DNA from: Bacteroidia bacterium
Lineage (GTDB): Bacteria; Bacteroidota; Bacteroidia; J057; JADKCL01
Length of the DNA: 64,000 nucleotides
Assembly (NCBI GenBank): GCA_020635905.1
Contig: JACJYV010000010.1
Span: 62,001-126,000 of the forward strand
Direction: 5' to 3'
Part shown: piece by piece, positions 49,056 through 58,538 of the stretch
Numbering within the stretch: position 1 is the first letter of the stretch
Layout of the letters: each line of letters starts with the position of its first letter
Program-made: the position numbers and the translations under genes
The notes under the pieces: model-generated
The model's input: only the letters and a program-made list of their open reading frames with translations
Told to the model about the DNA's origin: nothing
Database searches by the model: none

Positions 49056-50318
49056 TTATTGCACCGTGAACTTCTGGGCTGAAATTCTCCCCGAGTGGCT
49101 GCTCAACACCAGTAAATAAGTGCCCGACGCCAAGCCATCCAAAGGCACCTCAAATTGATTCATGCCCCGTTTCAGGGTCTGATTGGATTTCAGAAGCAAC
49201 CTGCCAGTCAGATCGTAAATTTCGGCTTTGCCTTTCTCCGTGCTGCCATCGTGGGTAATATCCATAAACAGCTTTCCACCTGCATTCACAGGATTGGGAT
49301 AAGTAGAAACCACCCGGGTGCCCTGGGGCAGTTCCAGAGTCAGGGTTCTGACCTCGCTGAAATGCACGGCTCCGTCCAGATCCACTTCCCGCAGACGGTA
49401 GTGAAGGGGTTCGCCAAAAATGCCGGGCTTGTCCAGAAAAGAATAATCCAGCGAAGACTGGCTGTTGCCGGCCGCGGCTACTTCCCCCAGGGAAACAAAT
49501 ATCTCTCCATCCTGCGACCGTTCCACTACAAATTTATCTGTATTTCGCTCATTCTCGCTGGTCCAGGAAAGGCGGGCAAATTGCTCGGCTTCTGGGGTGG
49601 CTTCAAAAGCAGGAAGGTCCAGAGGAAGAATGGTAGTGGGTTGTACCACCACATTTTCAACATAATACATGGCGGTGGCAATGGCCGAGGAATTATACCA
49701 GGACCAGGTAGTGGCTGCATTGCTGCTGAAATTGCCAATCAGCAGGTATTCTGCAGAGTTGGTGGCCACAAAGGTGCCGCTCACCTGACTCCAGCCTGTG
49801 GTATTCATGATGGGTGTCGCAGAAGCGACCTGGGCGGGGGCGGAAATCAGGGTATTGCCCGCCACTGCAACGGGGGTGGTTGAAAAATAAAAACCCATAT
49901 TATTCATGCCCATCCCATAATAATTGTCCACGCTGCTGAGCCACATTTCGCAGTAATAAGAATTGCCGGGCACCAGTGGTTGAGCAAGATGGGTCATGAT
50001 GTACTCGTAATAGGAGCCTGCACTGTTGCGGGCCAGGGAAATGTAAGCCTGACCGGTCAGGGCCGCCTGGTTGCCCCACAAATTCGAGGGAACTCCAGCA
50101 GACCCGGGCGACAGGGCGTGGTTGTAATCCGGGGTTCCCGCATTGGGGCTGGTCCAGCCCACAATTTTATTCCATTGCCCGATGCCATTGGGCAGGCTGG
50201 TGTATTGTTCGAAACTTGAGTTGATGACGAGATTTTGTGCTCCAAGGTGTCCAAAGGTCAGACAGGAACAAAGAAGGGCGAAGAAGGAAATTAAAAGACC
50301 GGGGCGCATATAGTTCAT
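49056..50318 (-). CDS. Type IX secretion substrate with sorting domain
   Basis: About 420 residues; ATG 50318 (MNYMRPGLLIS) is preferred over a TTG 18 bp upstream, and ATG 50309 is also possible. Signal peptide (LLISFFALLCSCLTFG, cleavage near GAQ). An N-terminal beta-sandwich (NLVINSSFEQYTSLPNG ... WVGWTSPNAG-like) of the type used for carbohydrate or surface binding, a fibronectin III-like middle, and a C-terminal sorting domain: STYPNPVNAGGKLFM, YDLTGRLLLKSNQ, LASGTYLLVLSSHSG, KFTVQ. This marks export through the type IX system and surface attachment. Function otherwise unknown. Confidence 0.88.
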   Translation of the reverse strand: MNYMRPGLLISFFALLCSCLTFGHLGAQNLVINSSFEQYTSLPNGIGQWNKIVGWTSPNAGTPDYNHALSPGSAGVPSNLWGNQAALTGQAYISLARNSAGSYYEYIMTHLAQPLVPGNSYYCEMWLSSVDNYYGMGMNNMGFYFSTTPVAVAGNTLISAPAQVASATPIMNTTGWSQVSGTFVATNSAEYLLIGNFSSNAATTWSWYNSSAIATAMYYVENVVVQPTTILPLDLPAFEATPEAEQFARLSWTSENERNTDKFVVERSQDGEIFVSLGEVAAAGNSQSSLDYSFLDKPGIFGEPLHYRLREVDLDGAVHFSEVRTLTLELPQGTRVVSTYPNPVNAGGKLFMDITHDGSTEKGKAEIYDLTGRLLLKSNQTLKRGMNQFEVPLDGLASGTYLLVLSSHSGRISAQKFTVQ

Positions 50319-50493
50319 TGAATTGGGTGCCCCCAAGTTAATGAAATTCCATCATTTATCGAATCCAAAGATTTAATTTGCTGGAATATTTCGACTTCGT
50401 TGTATCCTCCCAAAGCCCATTTCCACAAAATCGCTCCCCGATTTTGGATAAGGAATAGATTTTTAGGTAAATTCAAAAATCAAACAGGAATTT

Positions 50494-51546
50494 ATGAGAA
50501 AAATCAGTGTTTTCAGCTTCTTTCTGGCCTTCTTTATTGCCGGATTTGCCCAGATTACCATTACTTCCCTACCCCTGGGCACTGGCTCCAATACCTTCAT
50601 TGTCGCCACAGATACCCTGGCTGCCATGGGTGAAAATCAGGGTTCAGCGGGCACCAACCAGGTGTGGGACCTGAGCACCCTGACCACCCACAGCATAGAC
50701 ACCGTACAGTATCTGGATGCTTCCACCCAGCCCAATACCAACGATTTTCCCCTCGCTAACTGGGTGGTACAGAGCGGCATCGGGCAGGCCTACGCCCGCA
50801 TTGACACCAATGCTTACGAATTGCATGGTCTGGTGGGTGACCCCGCCGGGCTGGGCACCAATTTTGTGGTTAGTCTGGACCCGATTACCCTGGTTATGCC
50901 CTTTCCCTATACCTATGGCACGGCCTGGCTGGACACCACTGGCCTGGATGTGACCATGGACGCTTCCTCTTTTGGGGTTCCTCTGGTGGATTCGGGCCGC
51001 TACAAAAGCATTCAGTACCGCGATGTGCAGGTGGATGGCTGGGGCAGCCTGAAACTGGGGCAGGCCAATTATCCCTCCGTGCTGCGCGAAAAGGAGGTGA
51101 CCCGCACCATTGACACCCTGTGGGCACATTCTCTCTTTGGCTGGAACATTTTTCAAACCACAGATGCCACGGACAGCACTTTCCGCTGGTGGGACAAAAA
51201 TAAGGCCTATACCCTGGCCACTGTCGTATATTCAGATGGGGTGATTTCCCGCATCAGTTACCTGGATCCCAATCCTGTCGCTGGCGTGTCGCCCGAACAA
51301 ACCGCGTACCGCGGGGTAACGATTTATCCCAATCCCGTAAGGGAAATTGCCGTGGCAGAGGTCACAGACCCCAATGCCACACGGCTTGTGCTGCTCGACT
51401 CGCAGGGTCGGAGAGTGGGGGAGCGGCGCCTTACCCCAGGCAAATTCAATCTGAATTTGCAGGGCCTCCCAGCTGGAATTTATCTTTATCAGGTCCAAAA
51501 CAGTTCTGGAGAAGCCCTGGGCGGTGGAAAACTGATCCTGGAATAA
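50494..51546 (+). CDS. Type IX secretion substrate with sorting domain
   Basis: 350 residues with a signal peptide (FSFFLAFFIAGFAQ). The mature part begins ITITSLPLGTGSNTF and is beta-rich with many threonines, then a linker VAGVSPEQTA and a C-terminal sorting domain: VTIYPNPVREIAVAEV, LVLLDSQGRRVGERRL, LPAGIYLYQVQNSSG, GKLILE. It has no recognised catalytic motif. Divergent from the other type IX substrate gene with 175 bp between the two starts. Confidence 0.88.
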   Translation: MRKISVFSFFLAFFIAGFAQITITSLPLGTGSNTFIVATDTLAAMGENQGSAGTNQVWDLSTLTTHSIDTVQYLDASTQPNTNDFPLANWVVQSGIGQAYARIDTNAYELHGLVGDPAGLGTNFVVSLDPITLVMPFPYTYGTAWLDTTGLDVTMDASSFGVPLVDSGRYKSIQYRDVQVDGWGSLKLGQANYPSVLREKEVTRTIDTLWAHSLFGWNIFQTTDATDSTFRWWDKNKAYTLATVVYSDGVISRISYLDPNPVAGVSPEQTAYRGVTIYPNPVREIAVAEVTDPNATRLVLLDSQGRRVGERRLTPGKFNLNLQGLPAGIYLYQVQNSSGEALGGGKLILE

Positions 51547-51594
51547 GGATATTTCCTCTTTGGGAATTCCCTTTTTCCCTGCCCTTCGTTTTTG

Positions 51595-51602
51595 TACCTT
51601 TG
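51595..51602 (+). promoter_or_regulatory. -7 box TACCTTTG before the histidine kinase gene
   Basis: Exact TAnnTTTG match 45 bp before ATG 51647. No convincing -33 element at the right distance was seen. Confidence 0.6.
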
Positions 51603-51646
51603 TACCAGCCTGACTGGCGATAACTAAACGTACTTAATCTTCTTCC

Positions 51647-53107
51647 ATGTCTGAAGAAGCCCCCAAAAACACTTTTTTCGGCCGTCTGGCTGACTTTTGG
51701 ATTCCTGATTCGGTCAGGGAACAGAATGAGAATGCCCGCAAAGCACGGTTGCTGATATCATTCTGTTACGGGGTAATTCTGGTTTGTTTTGGGTACAGCA
51801 TCATGTATCTGGCTCTTGGACAATGGGTTGGGCCGGTGATTTGTCTTTATGGAGGCGTGAGTGCAGTGATCCTGTTGCCCATTTTCAAAAAGTATGGAAA
51901 CCTGATTTTTGCGGCCAATTTCTTTGCCTTTACCTCATTTGTGGTGGTATTTGCGCTGAATATAGCCTCTTTTGGGATCAATTCCCTGGTGGCTGGCTGG
52001 ATATTGCTGGTACCTCTGTCTGCTTATCTGATTGGCAATCGTACTTCAGGCCTGGCCTGGAGCGGGGCGAGTGTCCTGTTATCCATATTTCTCTATCTGT
52101 TCGACCCCAACTGGCTCCACATCAACAGCCTGTTTCCCCTGGATCACCTGGATATCATCAATTTTGGCTCATTGATTGGTTTGATCCTGTTTTTGGCTCT
52201 TTCCATGTGGAGCTATGAAAAGGGGCGTGAAAACGTGCTTTCCCGCCTGACCAAGGCCAAAGAGGAGATTGAAAAGACCAATAAGGCCATTCAGGTAACC
52301 CAGTCAGAACTGGAAAAGAAAAACCGCGAAGTAATGCGGATGAATCTTGATCTGGAATCTGAGGTCAGGCGGCGAACAGAAAGTCTGGAACGCAGTAATC
52401 ATGAACTGGATACCTTTCTTTACGAATCCAGTCACGCCCTGAGGCGGCCGCTGGCCCGGATATTGGGGTTGATTCAGATTTTGAAAACGGAAAAAGATCC
52501 CGAGCAGACCCGCATTTTTTCCAGCACCATGGATGTGACCGCCCGCCGTATGGACATTCTTCTACATACGCTGGTGAGAGTCAGTGAATTGAGCACCTAC
52601 AAGCAGAAAATCGACGATGTGATGGTGGTGGATCTGGTGGAAACTGTCTGGGAAAGAATGGGTTCTGCCACCAACGAAGGTGGATTTATCCTGGAAAAAG
52701 ATATACCTTCTGACCTGACCTTTCGGGCTGATATCTCTCTATTGATCCTGGTTTTGGAGAATTTGCTGGATAATTCCATTAAGTACTGCAAATCAGGACA
52801 TGTGGCCGGAAATATTATTCGGGTAACGGGAGTACGTGAAGGAGAATGGGTGCGTATCAGGTTCTGGGACAACGGGTTGGGCATTCACCCAACCATGCTT
52901 CCCAAATTATTTGACATGTTTTCCCGCGGCACAGAAAAATCCACTGGCTCAGGCCTGGGCCTGTACCTGGTCAGAAAGATCATGGAAAAAATGGAGGGCG
53001 AAGTTGCGGTAAAAAGTGAGCTGGGCAGCTACACCGAATTTGAACTTAGCTTTCCATCGTTGTCCAATCAGGAAGGAGAAGGAATCTGGCGGGCGGGCAG
53101 CCGCTGA
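51647..53107 (+). CDS. Membrane sensor histidine kinase
   Basis: 486 residues. About six membrane helices (residues ~35-190) form a sensor resembling a 7TM/MHYT-free membrane module, followed by a coiled coil (~195-250), a phospho-acceptor domain with H263 in YESSHALRRPLARILG, and an ATPase domain: N box LENLLDNSIKYC, G boxes FWDNGLGIHP and GTEKSTGSGLGLYLVRK. No extracellular loop of note. No response regulator lies nearby, so its partner is elsewhere. An ArsR-like gene follows convergently. Confidence 0.92.
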   Translation: MSEEAPKNTFFGRLADFWIPDSVREQNENARKARLLISFCYGVILVCFGYSIMYLALGQWVGPVICLYGGVSAVILLPIFKKYGNLIFAANFFAFTSFVVVFALNIASFGINSLVAGWILLVPLSAYLIGNRTSGLAWSGASVLLSIFLYLFDPNWLHINSLFPLDHLDIINFGSLIGLILFLALSMWSYEKGRENVLSRLTKAKEEIEKTNKAIQVTQSELEKKNREVMRMNLDLESEVRRRTESLERSNHELDTFLYESSHALRRPLARILGLIQILKTEKDPEQTRIFSSTMDVTARRMDILLHTLVRVSELSTYKQKIDDVMVVDLVETVWERMGSATNEGGFILEKDIPSDLTFRADISLLILVLENLLDNSIKYCKSGHVAGNIIRVTGVREGEWVRIRFWDNGLGIHPTMLPKLFDMFSRGTEKSTGSGLGLYLVRKIMEKMEGEVAVKSELGSYTEFELSFPSLSNQEGEGIWRAGSR

Positions 53108-53112
53108 TCCCA

Positions 53113-53433
53113 TCAGGATTTCTCAATGGTGCATTTCTCTATGCAGGCAATGATCTGGCTGATCCTTTCGTATTTCAGGGAATAGAAAATATTTTTTCCT
53201 ACCCGCTCAGCCTGCAAAACCCCTTTGCTGCGCAAAATTCCCAAATGGTGAGAAGCCACCGCCTGTTCCAGGTTCAGGCTTTCATGGATGTCTTTGACGG
53301 GCAGTCGTTTACCCTTTTCCAGTAAGTCAATGATGGTGATCCTGACCGGGTGAGCAATGGCTCTGAGCATGCTGGCGGCCCGGTCGAGCTCTTTTTTGTT
53401 TAATTTGTCTTTGATGTTTACCGTGTTCTCCAT
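53113..53433 (-). CDS. ArsR-type transcriptional regulator
   Basis: 106 residues of winged helix: MLRAIAHPVRITIIDLLEKG, then the recognition region DIHESLNLEQAVASHHLGIL and the wing SKGVLQAERVGKNIFYSLKY. No typical metal-binding cysteine pair in the recognition helix; two cysteines are at the end (IACIEKC). Upstream is a possible -7 box TATATTTG very near the start. A paralogue lies 91 bp upstream. Confidence 0.9.
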   Translation of the reverse strand: MENTVNIKDKLNKKELDRAASMLRAIAHPVRITIIDLLEKGKRLPVKDIHESLNLEQAVASHHLGILRSKGVLQAERVGKNIFYSLKYERISQIIACIEKCTIEKS

Positions 53434-53438
53434 AGTGG

Positions 53439-53446
53439 CAAATATA
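53439..53446 (-). promoter_or_regulatory. -7-like box TATATTTG before the ArsR-type gene
   Basis: On the minus strand TATATTTG (TAnnTTTG) lies 6 bp before ATG 53433, which would give a leaderless or nearly leaderless message. The adjacent AT-rich ATTTATCTATATATT may be an operator. Tentative. Confidence 0.4.
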
Positions 53447-53475
53447 TAGATAAATGAATGTTAGAAAACGAGAAA

Positions 53476-53503
53476 AAGGGAATATGTTTTGCCATATTCC
53501 CTT
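53476..53503 (-). terminator. Terminator of the second ArsR-type gene
   Basis: AAGGGAATATG...CATATTCCCTT forms an 11-bp stem with a 6-base loop, followed on the minus strand by TTTTCTCGTTTT. 21 bp after the stop at 53524. Confidence 0.82.
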
Positions 53504-53523
53504 GATTAGAAATTATTCTTCCC

Positions 53524-53883
53524 TTAATTGAGTATTTCCATACACTCCAAAACCTCCCCAATGCGGTCATGGTTTACGGTATAGAAAATATTTTTTCCGT
53601 TTCTTTCAGTGTTCAGTATTCCTTTTTTGCGCAGCACAGCCAGGTGATTGGAAGTGATGGCCTGTTCCATCCCCAGGGTTTCGTGAATCTCAGTCACATT
53701 GCAGCTTTGTTTTTTGTCGAGCAGTTCCAGGATGGCAATTCTGGAGGGGTGAGCCACCGCACGCATCACGGAAGCGGCTTTCTCCAACTGAAGAGGATCG
53801 AGTTTTTTGATTTTACTGTTCGGTTTGGTCATGCTTTGCATTGGAGTACTATTAATTGTAACGATCATAGGATTTATGTTCAT
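53524..53883 (-). CDS. ArsR-type transcriptional regulator (paralogue)
   Basis: 119 residues, clearly homologous to its neighbour over the winged helix: VMRAVAHPSRIAILELLDKK, EIHETLGMEQAITSNHLAVL, KKGILNTERNGKNIFYTVNH. The first 17 residues are extra and the real start may be the internal MTKPNSKIKK at 53832, which aligns with the neighbour's start. A cysteine (QSCNVTEIHE) lies just before the recognition helix. It ends in a hairpin before its paralogue. The upstream near-match CATATTTG to a -7 box is similar to that of the neighbour, so both may be autoregulated. Confidence 0.88.
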   Translation of the reverse strand: MNINPMIVTINSTPMQSMTKPNSKIKKLDPLQLEKAASVMRAVAHPSRIAILELLDKKQSCNVTEIHETLGMEQAITSNHLAVLRKKGILNTERNGKNIFYTVNHDRIGEVLECMEILN

Positions 53884-53963
53884 TTAGTATGCTCAAATAT
53901 GAAGCATTTCCGCACGATCAAGGCGAAATATTCGATCAATTGAAATAAATGTCGGATGAATTT

Positions 53964-54980
53964 TCAGATGGCGGAGACAGCTTCTCCAAAACGGCCGATC
54001 ATTTCCTCAGAAATGCCTAAATGGGTCACCATTCTGATTTGATCCCCCCCAAAACCCGCGGCCAGAATTCCATGGGCTTTGAGCTGTTGGAGCACTTCCT
54101 TCACCTCCCGGTCAGGGCTGACCGAAAAGATAATAATATTGGTTTCGACCGGCATAACTTCCTTCACCCAGGTAGCCTGGCCAAGAAACCCGGCCAGAGT
54201 CCGGGCATTTGCATGGTCGGTTTTCAACCGACCCAGGTGATGATCCAGCGCATAAATACCTGCTGCTGCCAGATACCCGGCCTGGCGCATGCCGCCACCA
54301 AACACCTTCCGTACCCTCCTGGCGGCTTTGATCTTTTCCCGGGTGCCCAGCAGCAGGCTTCCCACGGGCGCTCCCAGGCCTTTGGAAAGGCAAATGGAGA
54401 TGGTGTCAAAGACCCGGCCATAATCCTGGGGAGTCTGGGGCGTTTCAGCCAATGCATTGAAGAGACGGGCCCCGTCGAGGTGGAGTGACAGCCCATGGCG
54501 GTCGCAGACCGCCCTGATGGCTTCAATTTCGGCAAAATCGTAGCAGGAGCCGCCCCCTTTATTGCAGGTATTTTCCAGACTGACCAGTCTGGAAACGGGA
54601 AAATGCACATCGTCAGGATTGACGCTTTCTTCCACCTGGGCCGCCGTGAGGCGGCCGCGGTTTCCTTTCAGCAATTTGACCGAACAGCCCGAATTGAAGG
54701 CAATTCCCCCGCCTTCGTATTTATAGGTATGCGAATTTTCCTCCACGATCACCTCCTGGCCTGGCACGGTGTGCACCTTGATTGCAATCTGGTTGGTCAT
54801 GGTGCCCGAAGGGCAAAACAAGGCCGCTTCCATGCCAAAGAGGGCCGCCGCTTTGGCTTCCAGGGCATTGACCGTGGGATCTTCCCCAAACACATCGTCG
54901 CCCACTTCCGCATGAAACATGGCCTCCAGCATAGCTGGAGTGGGTTGGGTAAAGGTGTCACTTCTCAGGTCAATGATCAT
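53964..54980 (-). CDS. ltaE: Low-specificity L-threonine aldolase
   Basis: 338 residues with fold-type I PLP enzyme features: the start LRSDTFTQPTPAML, GDDVFGEDPTVNALE, LFCPSGTMTNQIAI, LHLDGARLFNAL (PLP-contacting Asp), and SICLSKGLGAPVGSLL with the Schiff-base lysine (~residue 204). Converts threonine or allo-threonine to glycine and acetaldehyde. Its start overlaps the end of the DUF3352 gene by 4 bases. Confidence 0.93.
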   Translation of the reverse strand: MIIDLRSDTFTQPTPAMLEAMFHAEVGDDVFGEDPTVNALEAKAAALFGMEAALFCPSGTMTNQIAIKVHTVPGQEVIVEENSHTYKYEGGGIAFNSGCSVKLLKGNRGRLTAAQVEESVNPDDVHFPVSRLVSLENTCNKGGGSCYDFAEIEAIRAVCDRHGLSLHLDGARLFNALAETPQTPQDYGRVFDTISICLSKGLGAPVGSLLLGTREKIKAARRVRKVFGGGMRQAGYLAAAGIYALDHHLGRLKTDHANARTLAGFLGQATWVKEVMPVETNIIIFSVSPDREVKEVLQQLKAHGILAAGFGGDQIRMVTHLGISEEMIGRFGEAVSAI

Positions 54981-56722
54981 GGCAAAGGCGCTTCTTCCGG
55001 CTGAAATGAGGCATAAACCCTGGATTCGTACATGCTGCTTTTCTTGCTCAGCTGAATCCCCACCATCCTGAAAGCAGTGAAATACTGGCGGTTTTCATCC
55101 ACCGTCTGCCGGGTTTCGTGTTCGCCCATTCTCACCACGTAGGGAAACATATTGGGCAGGCTCATGTACAGAAAAAGGTTGGACTGACCGTTGAATTCAT
55201 TGTGAAATTCCTTGAATTCAGAAGATTTCTGTAAGGTTTCACCTGCTTCAAACTGATCAATCATGCGATGGAGGGAAACGGTGTCATTGCTGAACACCAC
55301 AAAGTCATCGAGATAAATGAAGTGGGGCTTTTCGAATTTGTTGAATAATTTCCCGAAAAACAGGCGGAAAAACCCTTTCATTTCCAGGTAATTCACTTCA
55401 TGCCCCTTATAATCTTCCTGTTTGAACTTTACAGGCGTCTTTTTCTTGATGCGCTTGGTCACGAAATCCAGATTTTCCCTGGCTTTGTCGATGCTGTTGG
55501 CATGGAAAATGGCCAGAAAGGCCTGCTGAGAGCCAAATTTATTGGTGGGAACCATGCCCAGGCTGATTTCATTGCCAATCCAGCTGAAGAAATTCTCCTC
55601 CATGCTGATATCCAGGAAATTTTCCACCCGGCTCTGGTTTTTCATCAGGTCATCAAATTCTGCCTCATCACGGGCCAGAGATTCCAGAATTTTACCATAA
55701 AATCCCCCGTAAACCACCGTATCGACCTTTTCCACTTCCTGTTCTTTCCCCTTCTTCCTTTTGCGTTTCACTTCCTGCACCCCGCCTTTTTTGGTGTAAA
55801 ACTGGTCAAAATCAAAACTCATGAAAAAGGAAGTGTTGGCAGGCAAAATTTCCTGGGAGCGCAGACGGTCATCTTCCACTTCAAGCAGTCCCCGCAGCAG
55901 GTGGGGCACAGAATCTTTCAGGTCCGTATATCCTTCCAAACCCAGGTGATGGTCGGAAACGGAGAGGTCAAAACTGGCAAAACGCAGGATTTTGGCCAGG
56001 TCATTCACCGTTTCAGATGGCTCCTCCATGTACAGGTTGATGTAGTCGGGGAGGTTGGTAAAATTCATGTAAATCTGGTAGGGGCCCTTTTCTGCAGATT
56101 TATTTTTGATCTCCATGAAGGCCTCATTTTGGGAATACCAGGGTGTTATGCTTTGGTTCAATGCATCCAGCAGAATCTTATCTGAGTAGGAGCAAACCAG
56201 GATATTGTCCACAAAAGCCAGCAAAATGGCTTCGCCATCGTCGTCGTAGATCTTGGTGATCTCAAATCCGTCTTTGCTGACCTTTTCCGTTTTCAGGGTT
56301 TTATCGTCAAATGCACCCAGTAGCACATCCACAAAGAAAGTCACCTTGGCGCCTTTCTTCAGGTCGATCAGGTAGAGAAAATCATAATCATTCCTGCGGG
56401 TCATGTGGGCCGAAATGATCACCTGCCGCTCGCCAACCAGGCTGAGGAGGGCCTTATTATCAGAGATCAGTGAGTCGAGGTAATTGGCCTGCTCGTTGGT
56501 TTCGGCCATTTCCTTATTCTGTTTCAAAAATTTCCAAACCTCAGAAGCCGAAAATTCCTTCCAGTCGTCAATGGGATCAGAGGATTGAACCATGAAAATG
56601 GCGTCCTGAGGCACAAATTCAAAGACAGACCTTTCTGGATTGGGAACGAGGTAGATCCAGGCAAAGAAGGCGATGGCCGCAGCCAGGATCAGGAAAAAGG
56701 TGATTTTCAGAAACTTTTTCAT
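54977..56722 (-). CDS. DUF3352 family protein
   Basis: 581 residues anchored by one N-terminal membrane helix (ITFFLILAAAIAFFAWIYL). The rest is periplasmic alpha/beta with the features of DUF3352: a start VFEFVPQDAIFMVQSSDP, repeats of strand-rich lobes (FLYLIDLKKGAKVTFF, EAILLAFVDNILVCSYS), a charged KRKRKKGKEQEVEK insertion and SWIGNEISLGMVP. Function unknown across the family. It lies between the glycosyltransferase and threonine aldolase genes, overlapping each by 4 bases, so the three are one operon. Confidence 0.8.
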   Translation of the reverse strand: MKKFLKITFFLILAAAIAFFAWIYLVPNPERSVFEFVPQDAIFMVQSSDPIDDWKEFSASEVWKFLKQNKEMAETNEQANYLDSLISDNKALLSLVGERQVIISAHMTRRNDYDFLYLIDLKKGAKVTFFVDVLLGAFDDKTLKTEKVSKDGFEITKIYDDDGEAILLAFVDNILVCSYSDKILLDALNQSITPWYSQNEAFMEIKNKSAEKGPYQIYMNFTNLPDYINLYMEEPSETVNDLAKILRFASFDLSVSDHHLGLEGYTDLKDSVPHLLRGLLEVEDDRLRSQEILPANTSFFMSFDFDQFYTKKGGVQEVKRKRKKGKEQEVEKVDTVVYGGFYGKILESLARDEAEFDDLMKNQSRVENFLDISMEENFFSWIGNEISLGMVPTNKFGSQQAFLAIFHANSIDKARENLDFVTKRIKKKTPVKFKQEDYKGHEVNYLEMKGFFRLFFGKLFNKFEKPHFIYLDDFVVFSNDTVSLHRMIDQFEAGETLQKSSEFKEFHNEFNGQSNLFLYMSLPNMFPYVVRMGEHETRQTVDENRQYFTAFRMVGIQLSKKSSMYESRVYASFQPEEAPLP

Positions 56723-57504
56723 ACAGGTTGTTTATGGCTTATCTGGAGTTTTTTGCCGGTTTTCAGGTTGAATATGCGGGATTTTACCAGGCCCAGGCGA
56801 TTGAAAAAATAGGAAATGGATACCCTCAATACACCCAGTCCGTATTTGGAACTGCGGGAAAAATTGATGGAAGAGGCTTCAGGAAAATACTTGGTTGGGC
56901 AGGTGACTTCACCAATGGTAAAGCCTGCAAAGGTGATCTGAGCCAGCATTTCGTTGTCGAAAACGAAGTCGTCTGAGTTCTCTTCCAGGGGCAGGCTTTC
57001 GAGAATTTCCCGCGAAAAGGCACGGTATCCTGTGTGATATTCCGCCAGTTTCTGGCCCATCATGATATTCTGAAACAGGGTCAGAAAACGGTTGGCGATG
57101 TATTTGTAAAGCGGCATGCCTCCTTTCAGGGCGCCTTTTCCCAAAATCCTTGACCCCAGCATGACCGGAAAAAGGCCATTGGCAATGGGGTAGATCATGG
57201 CTTCAAGCAATTTGGGAGTGTATTGGTAATCTGGATGCAGCATCACCACAATGTCGCCGCCCGATTCGAGCGCAGCCCGGTAACAGGTCTTCTGGTTGCC
57301 CCCGTAGCCCTTATTGCGATCATGTACAATTACCTGATTGACACCCACTTCCCGGGCCTTTTCCGCCGTGTTGTCCTTGCTGCGATCATCCACCAAAATC
57401 ACCTCATCCACAAGATCCATGGGGATTTCATCGTAGGTCTGTTGCAGGGTTTGCTCAGCGTTATAGGCTGGCATGACTACTATTACTTTCTTTCCGTGAA
57501 CCAC
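56719..57504 (-). CDS. Family 2 glycosyltransferase
   Basis: 261 residues: GT-A fold with VIVVMPAYNAEQTLQQTY, DEVILVDDRSKDNT, IVHDRNKGYGGNQKT (donor loop) and the DxD-type MLHPDYQYTP. The sequence continues through MLGSRILGKGALKGGMPLYK, as in dolichyl-phosphate mannose synthase-type enzymes; no membrane domain follows. Acceptor unknown; cytoplasmic or membrane-associated. First gene of a three-gene operon. Confidence 0.9.
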   Translation of the reverse strand: MVHGKKVIVVMPAYNAEQTLQQTYDEIPMDLVDEVILVDDRSKDNTAEKAREVGVNQVIVHDRNKGYGGNQKTCYRAALESGGDIVVMLHPDYQYTPKLLEAMIYPIANGLFPVMLGSRILGKGALKGGMPLYKYIANRFLTLFQNIMMGQKLAEYHTGYRAFSREILESLPLEENSDDFVFDNEMLAQITFAGFTIGEVTCPTKYFPEASSINFSRSSKYGLGVLRVSISYFFNRLGLVKSRIFNLKTGKKLQISHKQPV

Positions 57505-57545
57505 AAGCTGAAAATTTGCTCAAAAATACAAAAGGCCGGGGGATT

Positions 57546-58538
57546 CTAAAGGTTTGAAGGGGGAAATTTTACCTTTTCCAGACTAAAAGCAGGTATTTTC
57601 ATTGCCTGGCAGGCTGAAATCAGATCTTCAGGGTAGCCATGCACAAAACCTACCTGCGCGGGGCGTATTTCTTCAATATATTGCAGGATTTGCTGGGCAT
57701 CTGCATGGTCTGAAAGGTCAAAATGGCCATCCAAAGTAGGCAGAACCAGGAATTTCTCCCAGCCACTGGCCATCACCTTGTAATGGAAAATATCGCGGGC
57801 ATAACTGCTCAGAATGCGGGGCGGCACCAGATAGATGAATTTTCCCTTGGCGGCTTTGGCCTCACCCCGACGGTACAGGCTGTAAGTGCCCGGGTCAAAG
57901 CCCGCACGGGCATAAATGCGGTGATAGGGCAGCATTTCCTTGTGGATAAAGATCTTCATTTCGGGAAAAAAGTCGTGGACCAGGCGGGTAAGCCGCTGGG
58001 CTTTGCCCATCACATAAGTGCCGGCCAGAATAGGACGGCCGTTGGCCTGGGTAATCAGGTCGCGCAGGCTTGCTTCAGGATCAGCATGGGCCTCCTTTTT
58101 CCCAAAAGTGGATTCTGAAATCAGCAGATCAATTTTCTGGCCTGGCAATTCCAAAGGCTGACAGAAGGGGAGGGGACCCCGGTAAAAATCGCCCGAGTAA
58201 AGGGCAGTTTCTCCCTGATATTCCAGCAAAATCTGGGCGCTGCCCAGCACGTGGCCCGCAGGGATAAAGGTAACCTGAACCCCGTTGAGGGAAAAGGGTT
58301 GGTGAAAGGGAATTGAATTTCGCTTTTTGCCGGCCCGGCTGCTATATCGGGCCAGAGCCAGCGACAGGGTGGGAGGGGTGGCGTAAACTGTATCGCAGCC
58401 CGGTGGAAAATGATCTGCGTGAGCGTGGGAAATTACCGCCAGATCCACCCCACTGCCCGGGTCCAGCCAAAACCTGCCGGGAACCACCCACAAGCCCTGT
58501 TTTTTCTTCTGAATCCAGGAAAGGCCCTCAGCCGCCAT
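57546..58538 (-). CDS. MBL-fold nuclease (exonuclease / mRNA 3'-end processing type)
   Basis: 330 residues with the metallo-beta-lactamase motif SHAHADH (His cluster), FIPAGHVLGSAQILLEY, YSGDF and a C-terminal LSDHADAQQILQYI followed by VGFVHGYPEDL. This is the layout of the family that includes ligase-associated DNA exonucleases and RNA 3'-processing-like nucleases. No ligase gene is adjacent, so DNA or RNA as substrate cannot be decided. Overlaps coaE's stop by a single base. Confidence 0.83.
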   Translation of the reverse strand: MAAEGLSWIQKKKQGLWVVPGRFWLDPGSGVDLAVISHAHADHFPPGCDTVYATPPTLSLALARYSSRAGKKRNSIPFHQPFSLNGVQVTFIPAGHVLGSAQILLEYQGETALYSGDFYRGPLPFCQPLELPGQKIDLLISESTFGKKEAHADPEASLRDLITQANGRPILAGTYVMGKAQRLTRLVHDFFPEMKIFIHKEMLPYHRIYARAGFDPGTYSLYRRGEAKAAKGKFIYLVPPRILSSYARDIFHYKVMASGWEKFLVLPTLDGHFDLSDHADAQQILQYIEEIRPAQVGFVHGYPEDLISACQAMKIPAFSLEKVKFPPSNL

